Shown: positions 1 to 7,533, counted from the stretch's first letter. The stretch is 20,585 nucleotides of DNA from an uncultured Aquincola sp. (GCA_937883885.1 CAKZXL010000945.1:1-20585), one strand, 5' to 3'. The notes: generated by a model from the letters alone, not told the origin. Numbers and translations are program-made.

Positions 1-1
1 G

Positions 2-2470
2 ATGCGCAACCGCCGCCGCTCCGTCATCACGGTGCTGTCGATCGCGGTCGGCCTGGCGGCGCTGACCTTCCTCTGGGGTTTCATCGACGGCATGAACCGG
101 CAGATGATCAACAACACCACGCGCTACTTTGCCGCGGATGCGCAGGTGCACCTGAAGGGCTACCACGACGACCCGAGCCTGGACCGCGCGATCGAGGCCG
201 GTGCGCGCGTGCTCGAGACGGTGCGCGCCGATCCGTCGGTGGCCGCGGCGACGGTCCGCCTCGAGACCACCGTGCTCGCCAGCCGCGCCGATCGCTCGCG
301 CGGCATCCTGGCTTTTGGTGTCGACCCGGCGCAGGAGGCGCGCGTCACGGACCTGTTCAAGGCGGTGGTTGATGGCCGCGGCTTCAGCGGCGCCGACGAC
401 ACAGGGGTGCTGATCGGCGAGGGCATGGCCGAGGCCCTCGCGTTGCGAGCCGGCGACGATCTGGTGTTGGTGGGCCAGGCCTACGATGGCCCGGTTGCTA
501 GCGCGCGTGTGCCGGTGCGCGGCGTGTTCCGCACCAAGATCGATGACCTGGACTGGTACGTCGCGGTGATGCCGATGGCGGCGATGCGCGACTTTCTCGC
601 CGCGCCCGAGGCTGTCACCGCAGTGGCGCTGCGGCTGCGCGACCGCGGCGCGCTGGGCGCCGCAGTCCAGACCCTGTCTGCGCGCGCGGGTGCCGACCAC
701 GAGGTGGTGGGCTGGCCGGTGCTGCTGCCGATGGTGGCGATCAGCATCCGCTTCCACGAGGTGATGGGCTTCGTGGTGCTGACGATCTTCTTCGTGATGG
801 TCGCCGCCGGCGTGGCCAATCCGGTGCTGATGGCGGTGCTGGAGCGCACCCGTGAGTTCGGCATCATGCTGGCGCTGGGCACCGGCCAGTCGATGCTGTT
901 CCGACTCGTCGTCGCCGAGGCCGCGCTGCTCGGCGCGGCCGGGCTGCTGCTGGGCAACGCGGTCGGGCTCGGCGCGACCGCGGCGTTCGGCCGCACGGGC
1001 ATCGACCTCGGCGCCTTCGAGGCCGGGCTGCGGGCGATGCCAGGCCTGGCCGACGTCATCTACCCGGTCGTGCGTGCCGAGCGCAGCCTGGCCATCTCCG
1101 TGCTGGTGTTCCTGATCGCGCTGGCCATGGCGCTGTACCCCGCGTTCCGTGCGGCGACCCTCGAGCCGGTCGCGGCGATCCGCGGCATCAGCGAGAAGTT
1201 CTCCGGCGGCCGGCACGGTGCGCGCGGCGCGACGCGCACGCCGTTGCCGGTCTTCGCCCTGATCGCGACGCGCAACCTGCTGCGCAACCGCAAGCGCAGC
1301 GCGATCACGGTGTTCGGCGCCGCGTTCGCGATCGTCGCCTACGTGTTCCTCTACGGCTTCTTCGACGGCTTCGGCGAGCAACTCGTGGACAACTCGACGC
1401 GCTACGTCACCGGGCACCTGCAGATCGAGCGCGAGGGACTGCGGCGCGACCTCGCGCCGGAACTGGCCTTCGATGCCACCGCCGCGCTCGCCGCGGTGCG
1501 CAGCCAGCCCGGCATCGCCGCCGCCGCGCCGCGGGTGCAGGCGCAGGCACTGATCAGCAGCCCCACGAAGTCGGTGGGGGTCGTGCTGTACGGCGTCGAC
1601 CCCGCACTCGAACGCGGCCTCACGATCCTGCACCGGACGCTCGTGGAGGGATCGGCGCTGGAGGCCGGCGCAGACCGTGACGTCGTGATCGGGCGGCGCC
1701 TGGCCGAAAAGCTCGGCATCCGCCTGGGCGAGAAGCTGGTCGTCATGGCCCCCGGCGTGGCCGGCGAACTCGGCACCTCGGCGTTTCGGGTCCGGGGCGT
1801 CTTCGCGACCGAGAGCAGTTCGTTCGACGGTGCGATGGTCTTCGTCACGCTGCCGGCGTCCCAGCGCATGCTGGGCCTCGGCCAGCGGGTATCGTCGATC
1901 AACCTGCGCCTGGAGGACCGCGCCGAGGTCGACAGGGTCGCCGCGCAACTGACGCCGTTGCTGGGAAAGGACGGTCTGGTCGCGTCGCCCTGGCCGCGCC
2001 TGCTGCCGCGAGTGGCGGACATGCTGGGCCTGGTGCGCGCCATTCGCACGGTCATCGTCGCGGTCTTCTTCCTCGTCGTCGCGCTCGCGGTGATGAACAC
2101 CGTGTTCATGGCGGTGGCCGAGCGCACGCGCGAGTTCGGCGTGATGATGGCGTTGTGCACGCCGCCCGACGCCATCGTGCGAATGGTGGTCTACGAGACG
2201 GTGGCGCTGATGCTCGTCGCGTCTGTCGTCGGCTACGCGGTCGGAGCGGCGGTCGTCTCGCTGTTGGGTAACGTCGGACTGGACCTGTCGGGCTTCTACC
2301 GCGACTACAGCGCCATTCCTGGGCTGACCGGCATCGTCTATCCGAGGCTGGTCGCCGCGAACCTCGTCGGGCCGGGCGTCGGCCTGTTCCTCGCCAGTGT
2401 GGGCGTCTCGCTGTACCCCGCCGTGCGCGCCGCGAGGCTGGACCCGACCGCGGCGATTCGGCACACGTGA
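2..2470 (+). CDS. ABC transporter permease, duplicated FtsX/MacB-type (5' end probably outside window)
   Basis: This is an inner-membrane permease of the type 4 (MacB/LolCE/FtsX) class, which couples cytoplasmic ATP hydrolysis to work on lipids, lipoproteins or peptides in the periplasm. The 822 residues are two tandem copies of the same unit: a first membrane helix after an Arg-rich start (about residues 8-28 and 430-455), a periplasmic core, then three membrane helices. The conserved ERTREFG motif after the second helix occurs in both halves (near residues 282 and 705). The second copy is preceded by an ATRNLLRNRKRS segment, while the first begins directly at MRNRRRS. The true start is therefore probably a few codons upstream of the window. 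An ATPase gene is expected upstream. Substrate is unknown. The downstream beta-barrel gene overlaps the stop and is probably co-translated. Confidence 0.88.
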   Translation: MRNRRRSVITVLSIAVGLAALTFLWGFIDGMNRQMINNTTRYFAADAQVHLKGYHDDPSLDRAIEAGARVLETVRADPSVAAATVRLETTVLASRADRSRGILAFGVDPAQEARVTDLFKAVVDGRGFSGADDTGVLIGEGMAEALALRAGDDLVLVGQAYDGPVASARVPVRGVFRTKIDDLDWYVAVMPMAAMRDFLAAPEAVTAVALRLRDRGALGAAVQTLSARAGADHEVVGWPVLLPMVAISIRFHEVMGFVVLTIFFVMVAAGVANPVLMAVLERTREFGIMLALGTGQSMLFRLVVAEAALLGAAGLLLGNAVGLGATAAFGRTGIDLGAFEAGLRAMPGLADVIYPVVRAERSLAISVLVFLIALAMALYPAFRAATLEPVAAIRGISEKFSGGRHGARGATRTPLPVFALIATRNLLRNRKRSAITVFGAAFAIVAYVFLYGFFDGFGEQLVDNSTRYVTGHLQIEREGLRRDLAPELAFDATAALAAVRSQPGIAAAAPRVQAQALISSPTKSVGVVLYGVDPALERGLTILHRTLVEGSALEAGADRDVVIGRRLAEKLGIRLGEKLVVMAPGVAGELGTSAFRVRGVFATESSSFDGAMVFVTLPASQRMLGLGQRVSSINLRLEDRAEVDRVAAQLTPLLGKDGLVASPWPRLLPRVADMLGLVRAIRTVIVAVFFLVVALAVMNTVFMAVAERTREFGVMMALCTPPDAIVRMVVYETVALMLVASVVGYAVGAAVVSLLGNVGLDLSGFYRDYSAIPGLTGIVYPRLVAANLVGPGVGLFLASVGVSLYPAVRAARLDPTAAIRHT

Positions 2471-3627
2471 TGACGCGGCCACACCGGGGCTTCGGCTGGG
2501 TTGCGACCGCGCTGGTGGCGGGCCTGGTGTTCGGTGCCGCCCCGTCGATGGCGCAGACGCGGCCGATGGAACTGACCGGAAGCCTGAAGAGTGTGTTCCT
2601 GCGCTCGCGCGCCTCGACAGGTGAGGACTACGCGCTGAGTCTGAACCGGTTGCGCGTCGAGGCCAAGGGCGATCTCGCGCCGGGGCTCGCGCTCGATCTG
2701 CAGTACGACAACGAGGTGCTGCTGGGCAGTTACCTGGACACGGCGGAATTTCGTGCGCTCAAGGACACCGCGCAGCCGCAGTATTGGCGGGCCGACGCGA
2801 ACTACGTCGAGCGCGGCGATGTCTACGGCCGCCATCGCCTGTATCGGGCGGCGGTGACCCTGACCCGCGGCAACGTCGATCTGAAGCTCGGCCACCAGCG
2901 CATCGCATGGGGGACCGGCCGCTTCTGGAGTCCGCTGGACATCCTGAACCCGGTGAACCCGCTGGCGCTGGAGCGCGAGGAGCGCGTCGGTGTCGATGCC
3001 GCATTGCTCGAAGCCAAGCTCGGGCCGCTGTCGCGTGCATCCCTCGTGGTCGCCCCCGCGCCCGACCGTAGCTCGACCAGCCGGGGGGTGCAGTGGCACG
3101 GCAATGCGGGCGGTGTGGATGCGTCGCTCGTCGCCGGCCGGCTGCTGGGCCTGGACGTCGTCGGCATGGACCTGGCCAGTCAGATCGGAGACGCCGGTAT
3201 CCGCGGCGAGGCGGCGCGCCTGCGACCGCCCGGCGGCAGCGCCTTCAATCGCCTGATGGTCGGTGCGGACTATGCGTTCGCGAACGGGCTCACGCTGAGC
3301 GTCGAGCTGTACTACAACGGTGCGGGCTCCCGCGATTCGGCCGGCTACGACAGGGCAGGGCTGCGTTCGGGTGGGGCGGCGATGCTCGCAACCCGCTACG
3401 CGGGGCTGTACGCGTCATACGAGTTCACGCCGCTGCTGAAGTGGGTGAGCTACGCGGTGCGCAATGGCGACGACCGCAGCCGCGCGATCGACAGCCGCCT
3501 CGTGTGGTCGGTCGCACCCTCCACGGACTTGGCGGTCGGCGTGCAGCGCTATGACGGCACCAGGGGAAGCGAGTTCGTGGCGGTGCCCGATGCGTTTCAG
3601 CTGCAGTTGCAGTGGTTCTTCAGATGA
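2470..3627 (+). CDS. Outer-membrane beta-barrel protein of unassigned family
   Basis: The product has a clear Sec signal peptide (Arg/His n-region, hydrophobic VATALVAGLVFGA, cleavage near SMAQ). Alternating hydrophobic/polar stretches rich in Tyr, Gly and Arg follow, and the end is LQLQWFF plus Arg, close to the aromatic terminus used by the BAM machinery. A GRFWSP..ILNPVNP motif sits near residues 155-168, inside a barrel-like region. The ATG at 2470 shares its first base with the TGA of the permease gene; a GTG at 2467 is an alternative start. Overlap with the permease suggests a joint envelope-transport function, with this protein as the outer-membrane element. I do not recognise the exact family; a porin or an export channel are both possible. 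Confidence 0.75.
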   Translation: MTRPHRGFGWVATALVAGLVFGAAPSMAQTRPMELTGSLKSVFLRSRASTGEDYALSLNRLRVEAKGDLAPGLALDLQYDNEVLLGSYLDTAEFRALKDTAQPQYWRADANYVERGDVYGRHRLYRAAVTLTRGNVDLKLGHQRIAWGTGRFWSPLDILNPVNPLALEREERVGVDAALLEAKLGPLSRASLVVAPAPDRSSTSRGVQWHGNAGGVDASLVAGRLLGLDVVGMDLASQIGDAGIRGEAARLRPPGGSAFNRLMVGADYAFANGLTLSVELYYNGAGSRDSAGYDRAGLRSGGAAMLATRYAGLYASYEFTPLLKWVSYAVRNGDDRSRAIDSRLVWSVAPSTDLAVGVQRYDGTRGSEFVAVPDAFQLQLQWFFR

Positions 3628-3678
3628 ACCTGCGGCAGGAGGTTCTCCGGCGGGGACCGGACTTCATGGCGCAGCGGG

Positions 3679-4080
3679 TCACTTCTGCTTGGCCAGCCAC
3701 TGATCGAACTGCGCAATCTCCTTCTTCTGCGCCGCGATGATCTTCTTGGCCATCGCCTTCATTTCCGCGGACTTGCCGTGCGCGAGTTCCATCTCCGCCA
3801 TGTTCAGGGCCTGCTGATGGTGCATCTTCATCATCATCGCGAAATCCTTGTCGGCGTCGCCGGACGGCTGCATCTTCCGCATCTCGTCCATGCCCATCAT
3901 CATGGACGCCTTCATGTCATGCCCACCGGCCGCACCCTCGTGCATCTGTCCCATCGGCATGCTGGCCGCCCGTGCCGTGCCGGCCGCCTTCTGCGCCTGC
4001 ACCGGGGCCGTGGCAAGACACAGCGCCGCCAGCGGCACCAGCGAGAGGCTCTTGAAGCGTCTGAGTGTCGCGAGGTTCAT
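3679..4080 (-). CDS. DUF305-family Met-rich periplasmic protein
   Basis: This is a 133-residue secreted protein. The signal peptide ends near VQAQ (residue 30). A Met/His-rich segment follows (about residues 41-67, with MPMGQMH and MMMGMDEM), and then the DUF305 core: MHHQQALNMAEMELAHG, several Ala/Lys helices and the EIAQFDQWLA end. DUF305 proteins are ferritin-like helical proteins often found beside copper-resistance genes; the Met cluster is typical of periplasmic Cu(I) ligands. The start has a strong ribosome site (AAGGAG, 6 bases before ATG). It lies 27 bases downstream of the Csp-like gene in the same direction, so both are probably one transcript. Copper binding is inferred from composition and neighbour. 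Confidence 0.85.
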   Translation of the reverse strand: MNLATLRRFKSLSLVPLAALCLATAPVQAQKAAGTARAASMPMGQMHEGAAGGHDMKASMMMGMDEMRKMQPSGDADKDFAMMMKMHHQQALNMAEMELAHGKSAEMKAMAKKIIAAQKKEIAQFDQWLAKQK

Positions 4081-4107
4081 GGCAATCTCCTTGTGAGTGT
4101 CTGGGGC

Positions 4108-4437
4108 TCAGTTCGACATCTCGATGCACGCATCCGCACAGCGCTTGCAGGCCGCGGCGCAGTGCCGGCAGTGATCCATGTCGTGCTTGCCGCACTCCGC
4201 GGCGCAGCGGCTGCATGCCTGGGCGCACAGCGTGCAGATCGCCTTCACGTTTTCGTCGCCCCTGGCGATCGAGGCGACGGCGAGCTGGCAGATGTCGGCA
4301 CACTCCAGATCCAGCGCGACGCAGCGCGCCATGGCCTTGGGATCCGGCTCTTTCAGGCAGGCGGTGGCGCATTGCAGGCACGCGACGGCGCACTCGTGGC
4401 ACGCGCGCAGGCAGGCTTCCTCGTGTGGGCTGGGCAT
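4108..4437 (-). CDS. Csp-like four-helix-bundle copper-storage protein (DUF326 type)
   Basis: This is a 109-residue protein with 19 cysteines, mostly in CxxxC and CxxC spacing along predicted helices (C9, C13, C16, C20, C23, C27, C39, C46, C50, C68 to C104), plus His at 5, 14, 84, 89 and 92. This is the pattern of Csp proteins, whose four-helix bundles fill with Cu(I) held by Cys pairs. No signal peptide is seen, so a cytosolic Csp3-like store is more likely than the exported Csp1 type. I chose the ATG at 4437 because GGAG lies 7 bases upstream. The open frame continues to 4647, but that extension is pseudogene and spacer, including an IAKTDAS stretch from a broken GAPDH gene, and is not part of the protein. 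Confidence 0.87.
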   Translation of the reverse strand: MPSPHEEACLRACHECAVACLQCATACLKEPDPKAMARCVALDLECADICQLAVASIARGDENVKAICTLCAQACSRCAAECGKHDMDHCRHCAAACKRCADACIEMSN

Positions 4438-4568
4438 GTTGGTTCTCCAAGTGAGTGTGGCGGGATCGAACGATCGTCGTCCAGACGCCGCCCGGGAGGT
4501 GTAGGACGGCAGCAATGACGGGCGTAGGAGAGCTTCGTGGTGACCGGCTGGGCAAGGGGCGTTCCAGG

Positions 4569-4890
4569 CCTCGCCACAGAAGAGACCGCGCGTCAGGCCC
4601 GGCGACGCGTCGGTCTTCGCGATGGGGCATGGCCGCTTCCTTCCCATCGGGCCAAGTGACAGTTGTCACCCCGTAGGAGGCCAAGATCGGTCATCAACTC
4701 GGCCGAGCTGATCAGCGCCACGATCCTTTCCGACGAGCGCACCAACGCGATTCGTGGAGCCGCCCAGAGAACGGTGGCAATGGCGGCGCGCACGTCCGGA
4801 CGCCGATGGCTGGAAATGACCTTCTTCCGGACCATCGTGTTGATGATGTCGTTGGCAGAGGCCCGTCAGTGTCGAGCCACAGCCCGAGGG
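4569..4890 (-). pseudogene. Decayed partial copy of type II GAPDH gene
   Basis: Translated minus-strand pieces align with the intact GAPDH at 9192-10262. NDIINTMVRKKVISSHRRPD matches GIVNTLVPEKVIPSHQGPD (intact residues 181-199). APRIALVRSSERIVAL followed by ELMTDLGLLRGD matches residues 246-277. IAKTDASPGLTR matches residues 329-340. About 37 codons (residues ~202-238) and about 40 codons (~288-328) are missing, there is an in-frame stop before the first piece (ARH-stop-RAS), and the last piece is in another frame. The DNA itself is clearly similar to the intact gene, for example around 4578-4610 versus 9238-9275. It has no plausible product. Boundaries are approximate. It fills most of the 513-base gap between the Csp-like and cytochrome-porin genes. 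Confidence 0.85.
4656..4669. other. 14-base palindrome GTGACA-GT-TGTCAC
   Basis: This is a perfect 6+6 inverted repeat with a 2-base centre inside the GAPDH remnant, about 220 bases upstream of the Csp-like start. The size and form would fit a dimeric regulator operator, but no convincing -35/-10 pair was found beside it. It also overlaps decayed coding sequence, so chance is a real possibility. Confidence 0.25.
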
Positions 4891-4904
4891 AACGAGGCGT
4901 CGCT

Positions 4905-4943
4905 GGGCGGCGCCCCAAAGAGCGTCGGGGCACCGCGCCGCCC
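4905..4943 (-). terminator. GC-rich hairpin just downstream of the cytochrome-porin gene
   Basis: Perfect 9-base arms GGGCGGCGC (4905-4913) and GCGCCGCCC (4935-4943) flank a further CCC/GGG pairing. The structure begins 7 bases after the stop codon at 4951 in the direction of transcription. There is no T-run, so it is not a classical intrinsic terminator; it may protect the 3' end of the mRNA or aid termination. Confidence 0.4.
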
Positions 4944-4950
4944 CTTGTGC

Positions 4951-6312
4951 TCAGAACATGAACCATCCCATCAAGAACCAGCTATTGTTGTCGGTCGCGT
5001 TTCGACCGAATCCGTCGTAGTCGCTTGTCCCGCCGTTGAACTTGCGGTAGGCCGTGCGTCGCAAGGCCAGCTTGACGTTCTCGACGGGGAGGTAGTCCAA
5101 CTCGGCAACCCAACCCGCGGTGTCCGGCCTGCCGTTTGCGCTGCCCATGACCGGGCCCATTCCGTAGCGCATCGAGTCGGCGCTCCCGCGCGTCGAGAAC
5201 ACCTGAACCCCGCCACCAAGCATGCGGCGGTAGGCGTAGTGGGCTCCGATGCGGGCGGCCTTGAGGGTGTTGCTCTCGTTGGAGGCCATGCCTTGCGCAA
5301 AGCTGGCCGCCAGACGCTGGCGCTCGCGCATGTACAGTGCATGGCTCGACAACGCATGCTCGCCCTCGACGTACTGGTACTGGGCATCGAGCGCGAAGTC
5401 GCGAAAGCGGTCGCTGGACATCGAGGCGTCGTTCGGATCGAGCAGCACCTTCGTGTTGAGGCCGAGGAAGCCGGCGGAAACGCTGTGGGCACCGAACTCG
5501 CGTTGGAGTGCGAGGCGCCAGTAGGGAGCGTATCCATCGACGACGCGTGTCTTCTCGACGCCCCAGCCCAGCGGCCTCATCACGCCGGTCTTCGCGGACC
5601 GATAGAAGCCGGCCTCGGCATACACGAGGTTGTCGAAGTAGGCATAGGCCGTGACCCCGCCCACTTGCGAGTTCAACTGCATGTCGAGCATCGTGCTCGC
5701 GGCCGGCATCACGCCGGCGGAGTCGACGTGCGGAAAGCTCCACATCGGCGTGCTGTTCCACACATCCGTGAGCGTCGGCGCGTTGTTCAGCGTGACGCCG
5801 AACAGCAGGTCTCTCCCGCCCGCGATCGTCGTGGCGTCGGCAAACCGAATGTCGGCCATCTCCACGCCCCATCGGCGCTCGATGCCGTCATGGCTGTACT
5901 GGACCATCGCGCCCGTTCGCTCGGTGATTCGTCCTGCGTAGTAGACGCCCGTCGTCTGCGCGATGGTCTGCCGATCGCGCGGCAGCATCTCGGGATCGAC
6001 GCCGGACGAGTTCGCTGTCGAGGTGCGCGTGATCTGAAGAATGGCGGAAACCGGGAGATTGGCAGGGAACGCGGCATCGGCGTTCGCATTGCCCAGCGTG
6101 TAGGCCCGAAGCTTGAACTGACGCCCGAAGCTGTTCAGCTGCGGGAACACGGTGTGGCAGCCGGAACACTGCATGCCGGTCTGGCGCGCGAAGCTCGGCA
6201 CGGCATGAGCCGTCCGAGGCACGAGCATGAGCATGAGCAGGAACGCCGACAGCAGGAACCAGAGAGGCAAAGCGTGCCGAGACGGGCTCGGCTGCGGACG
6301 TGAAGAGGCCAT
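4951..6312 (-). CDS. Monohaem cytochrome c fused to outer-membrane beta-barrel (Cyc2-like)
   Basis: The 453-residue protein starts with a signal peptide (hydrophobic LWFLLSAFLLMLMLV, cleavage after AHA at 37). Next comes a short cytochrome segment PSFARQTGMQCSGCH (haem site at residues 49-53) followed by FPQLNSFGRQFKLRAYTL, then about 370 residues of barrel-type sequence ending GWFMF with a terminal Phe. One CXXCH at the mature N-terminus followed by a barrel, with the FARQTG..C..CH..FP.L..FGR.FK pattern, is the architecture of Cyc2 outer-membrane iron oxidases and relatives. An electron-transfer role across the outer membrane is therefore inferred; the substrate is not shown. I start at 6312 because GGAG lies 6 bases upstream, while the in-frame ATG at 6330 has none. 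The distal haem ligand is not obvious. Confidence 0.8.
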   Translation of the reverse strand: MASSRPQPSPSRHALPLWFLLSAFLLMLMLVPRTAHAVPSFARQTGMQCSGCHTVFPQLNSFGRQFKLRAYTLGNANADAAFPANLPVSAILQITRTSTANSSGVDPEMLPRDRQTIAQTTGVYYAGRITERTGAMVQYSHDGIERRWGVEMADIRFADATTIAGGRDLLFGVTLNNAPTLTDVWNSTPMWSFPHVDSAGVMPAASTMLDMQLNSQVGGVTAYAYFDNLVYAEAGFYRSAKTGVMRPLGWGVEKTRVVDGYAPYWRLALQREFGAHSVSAGFLGLNTKVLLDPNDASMSSDRFRDFALDAQYQYVEGEHALSSHALYMRERQRLAASFAQGMASNESNTLKAARIGAHYAYRRMLGGGVQVFSTRGSADSMRYGMGPVMGSANGRPDTAGWVAELDYLPVENVKLALRRTAYRKFNGGTSDYDGFGRNATDNNSWFLMGWFMF

Positions 6313-6318
6313 GGGTGT

Positions 6319-6322
6319 CTCC
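6319..6322 (-). promoter_or_regulatory. Ribosome-binding site deciding start at 6312
   Basis: GGAG on the minus strand lies 6 bases before the ATG at 6312, while the ATG at 6330 is preceded by GCGTTCACCCC without a purine-rich site. This favours the shorter signal peptide beginning MASSRP. Confidence 0.6.
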
Positions 6323-6430
6323 GTTGGCATGGGGTGAACGCGTGCACGCGCCCGTGGAGAGCACGTTGCACGAGCCGGTGCGATCGGTGCCTCAGGGCGA
6401 GGCTGGGGGCGCGAGCTACCCGCTCAGGGT

Positions 6431-6901
6431 CTAAATGGTCAAGCGCATGAACCGCATGGTGAGCGGTGCCTCTGGAGGAGGCGCGGCGCCCGGGCGGGCT
6501 CGCGTGGGCAAGGCCACGGAAGACGGCAGCCACCAGACCACTGGCGTGGTCGAGCTTGCCATGGGAGCGACCTTGAAAGCCTTGTCGTGCTTGACGATCG
6601 TCGTGGCTTCGTCGTCGCAGAACCGCTGGCACGCCGGCTTGAGCGGGCGTGAGCCGTCGGTACCGCCGGCTTGTTCGGGGCCGGCTGAAGCGTGAGCGTC
6701 ATGGTCATGCGCCGCCAGAGTCGTCTGGCGCTCGCCGTCTCTGTGCGACGGGGCGGGCTTGCCGAGTGCGCACGCGTTGGCAATGCCGACCAGCAACGCC
6801 AACACCCATGCCCCGAGCATCACGATGGCGGTGCGTCGGCGGGTGCGCGTGTGAGCAAAGAGGGACATGGGTTGCGGGGACGACGATCCGCTCAATGTCA
6901 T
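6431..6901 (-). CDS. Hypothetical single-helix membrane or secreted protein with His/Cys cluster
   Basis: This is a 156-residue protein of no recognised family. An Arg-rich stretch (HTRTRRR) precedes one hydrophobic segment (about residues 25-44, IVMLGAWVLALLVGIANACA), which could be a signal peptide or anchor. A possible metal-binding part follows with HDHDAHA, PACQRFCDDE and a Pro-rich tail ending LTMRFMRLTI. The ATG at 6901 overlaps the TGA of the upstream gene as ATGA, which is why I keep that start although no ribosome site is seen; ATG 6868 is an alternative. Translational coupling suggests it works with the YdjM-like membrane protein. A metal-related role is only suggested by composition and by the copper and cytochrome genes downstream. 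Confidence 0.65.
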   Translation of the reverse strand: MTLSGSSSPQPMSLFAHTRTRRRTAIVMLGAWVLALLVGIANACALGKPAPSHRDGERQTTLAAHDHDAHASAGPEQAGGTDGSRPLKPACQRFCDDEATTIVKHDKAFKVAPMASSTTPVVWWLPSSVALPTRARPGAAPPPEAPLTMRFMRLTI

Positions 6902-7494
6902 TGCTTCGGCGTGGCCGGTCCTTGCAGTGGATCAACTTTCCCAGGGGCGGGATCTGATGCCTCGCGCGTGCGCGAGGAACGCCACAGCCACAGGCCCGCG
7001 ATGCCGAGCGCCGCGTAGTTCAGCGCCATGAACCACGGCGTCGGCCAGGCGATGCCATCGAATCCGCGGTCGGTGATCGGATAGAACACCGGCGACGGGT
7101 AGTACTCGCGCGAATGCGTGAAGACGTCGATCACGATGTGAGACCACCAGCCGGCCAGCGGCACCAGCAGCCATCGCCACCGGAACCAGGCGAGCATCGT
7201 GACGACGGAGGCGACGACGGCGCTGTGCATCACACAGTGCATCGTGTGCGACCAGGCCTGCACTCCGGCCGGCAGCCAGGGCTCGGCGCCCGGCGTCGCG
7301 AACGCATAGCTCCGGAGCGCCTGCCACGTGCCGTTTCCCAAGAGTCCCCATAGGGCGATCGGGATCAGGTGTCCGATGTCGGGCAGCGCGGCCAGCGCCA
7401 CGGCTGCGCGCGCCTGGCTGGCGCTGACGGGCCAACGGCGAGCCGCAGCCACGGCGCCCAGGCCGGCCCACAACGAGTGTGCAACGATGTCCAT
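6898..7494 (-). CDS. YdjM-like inner-membrane protein (putative metal-dependent hydrolase, DUF457-like)
   Basis: The 198-residue product has several hydrophobic segments and conserved-looking His/Asp groups: MDIVAHSLW at the start, PDIGHLIP near 38-45, HTMHCVMHSAV near 83-93 and HIVIDVFTHSREYYPSP near 118-134. The pattern of H, D and D..TH within membrane helices is that of YdjM/DUF457 membrane proteins annotated as metal-dependent hydrolases; the reaction is unknown. Before the IS481 insertion its start lay about 30 bases after the SHOCT stop codon, so it belonged to that operon. It now lies just downstream of the transposase gene. The ribosome site is weak. Its stop overlaps the start of the next gene (ATGA). 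Confidence 0.7.
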   Translation of the reverse strand: MDIVAHSLWAGLGAVAAARRWPVSASQARAAVALAALPDIGHLIPIALWGLLGNGTWQALRSYAFATPGAEPWLPAGVQAWSHTMHCVMHSAVVASVVTMLAWFRWRWLLVPLAGWWSHIVIDVFTHSREYYPSPVFYPITDRGFDGIAWPTPWFMALNYAALGIAGLWLWRSSRTREASDPAPGKVDPLQGPATPKQ

Positions 7495-7527
7495 CGACTT
7501 CTGCAGGTCACATCAGGGAGCGGCTTA

Positions 7528-7533
7528 GCTAGC
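7528..7533. repeat. Target-site duplication, left copy (GCTAGC)
   Basis: Six bases identical to 8563-8568, directly outside the left inverted repeat. They fit the NCTAGN target preference known for IS481. Confidence 0.9.

Noticed and set aside
3628..3678. Possible bidirectional terminator between the convergent barrel and DUF305 genes
   Set aside because: Only a short stem with G-T pairs (about 3641-3658) was found, and no T-run on either strand.
4441..4568. MerR/CueR-type copper promoter before the Csp-like gene
   Set aside because: A CTTGCCC stretch near 4550 is present, but no matching inverted half or -10 box at the right distance was seen.
4438..4647. N-terminal extension of the Csp-like gene to an ATG at 4647
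   Set aside because: The extension contains a GAPDH fragment (IAKTDASPGLTR) and spacer sequence; the ATG at 4437 has a good ribosome site and matches Csp size.
4663..6303. Long plus-strand open frame (546 codons) opposite the cytochrome-porin gene
   Set aside because: The minus strand has a signal peptide, CXXCH and barrel sequence; the plus frame has low-complexity, Arg/His/Val-rich content without any motif and is a mirror of GC-rich codon use.
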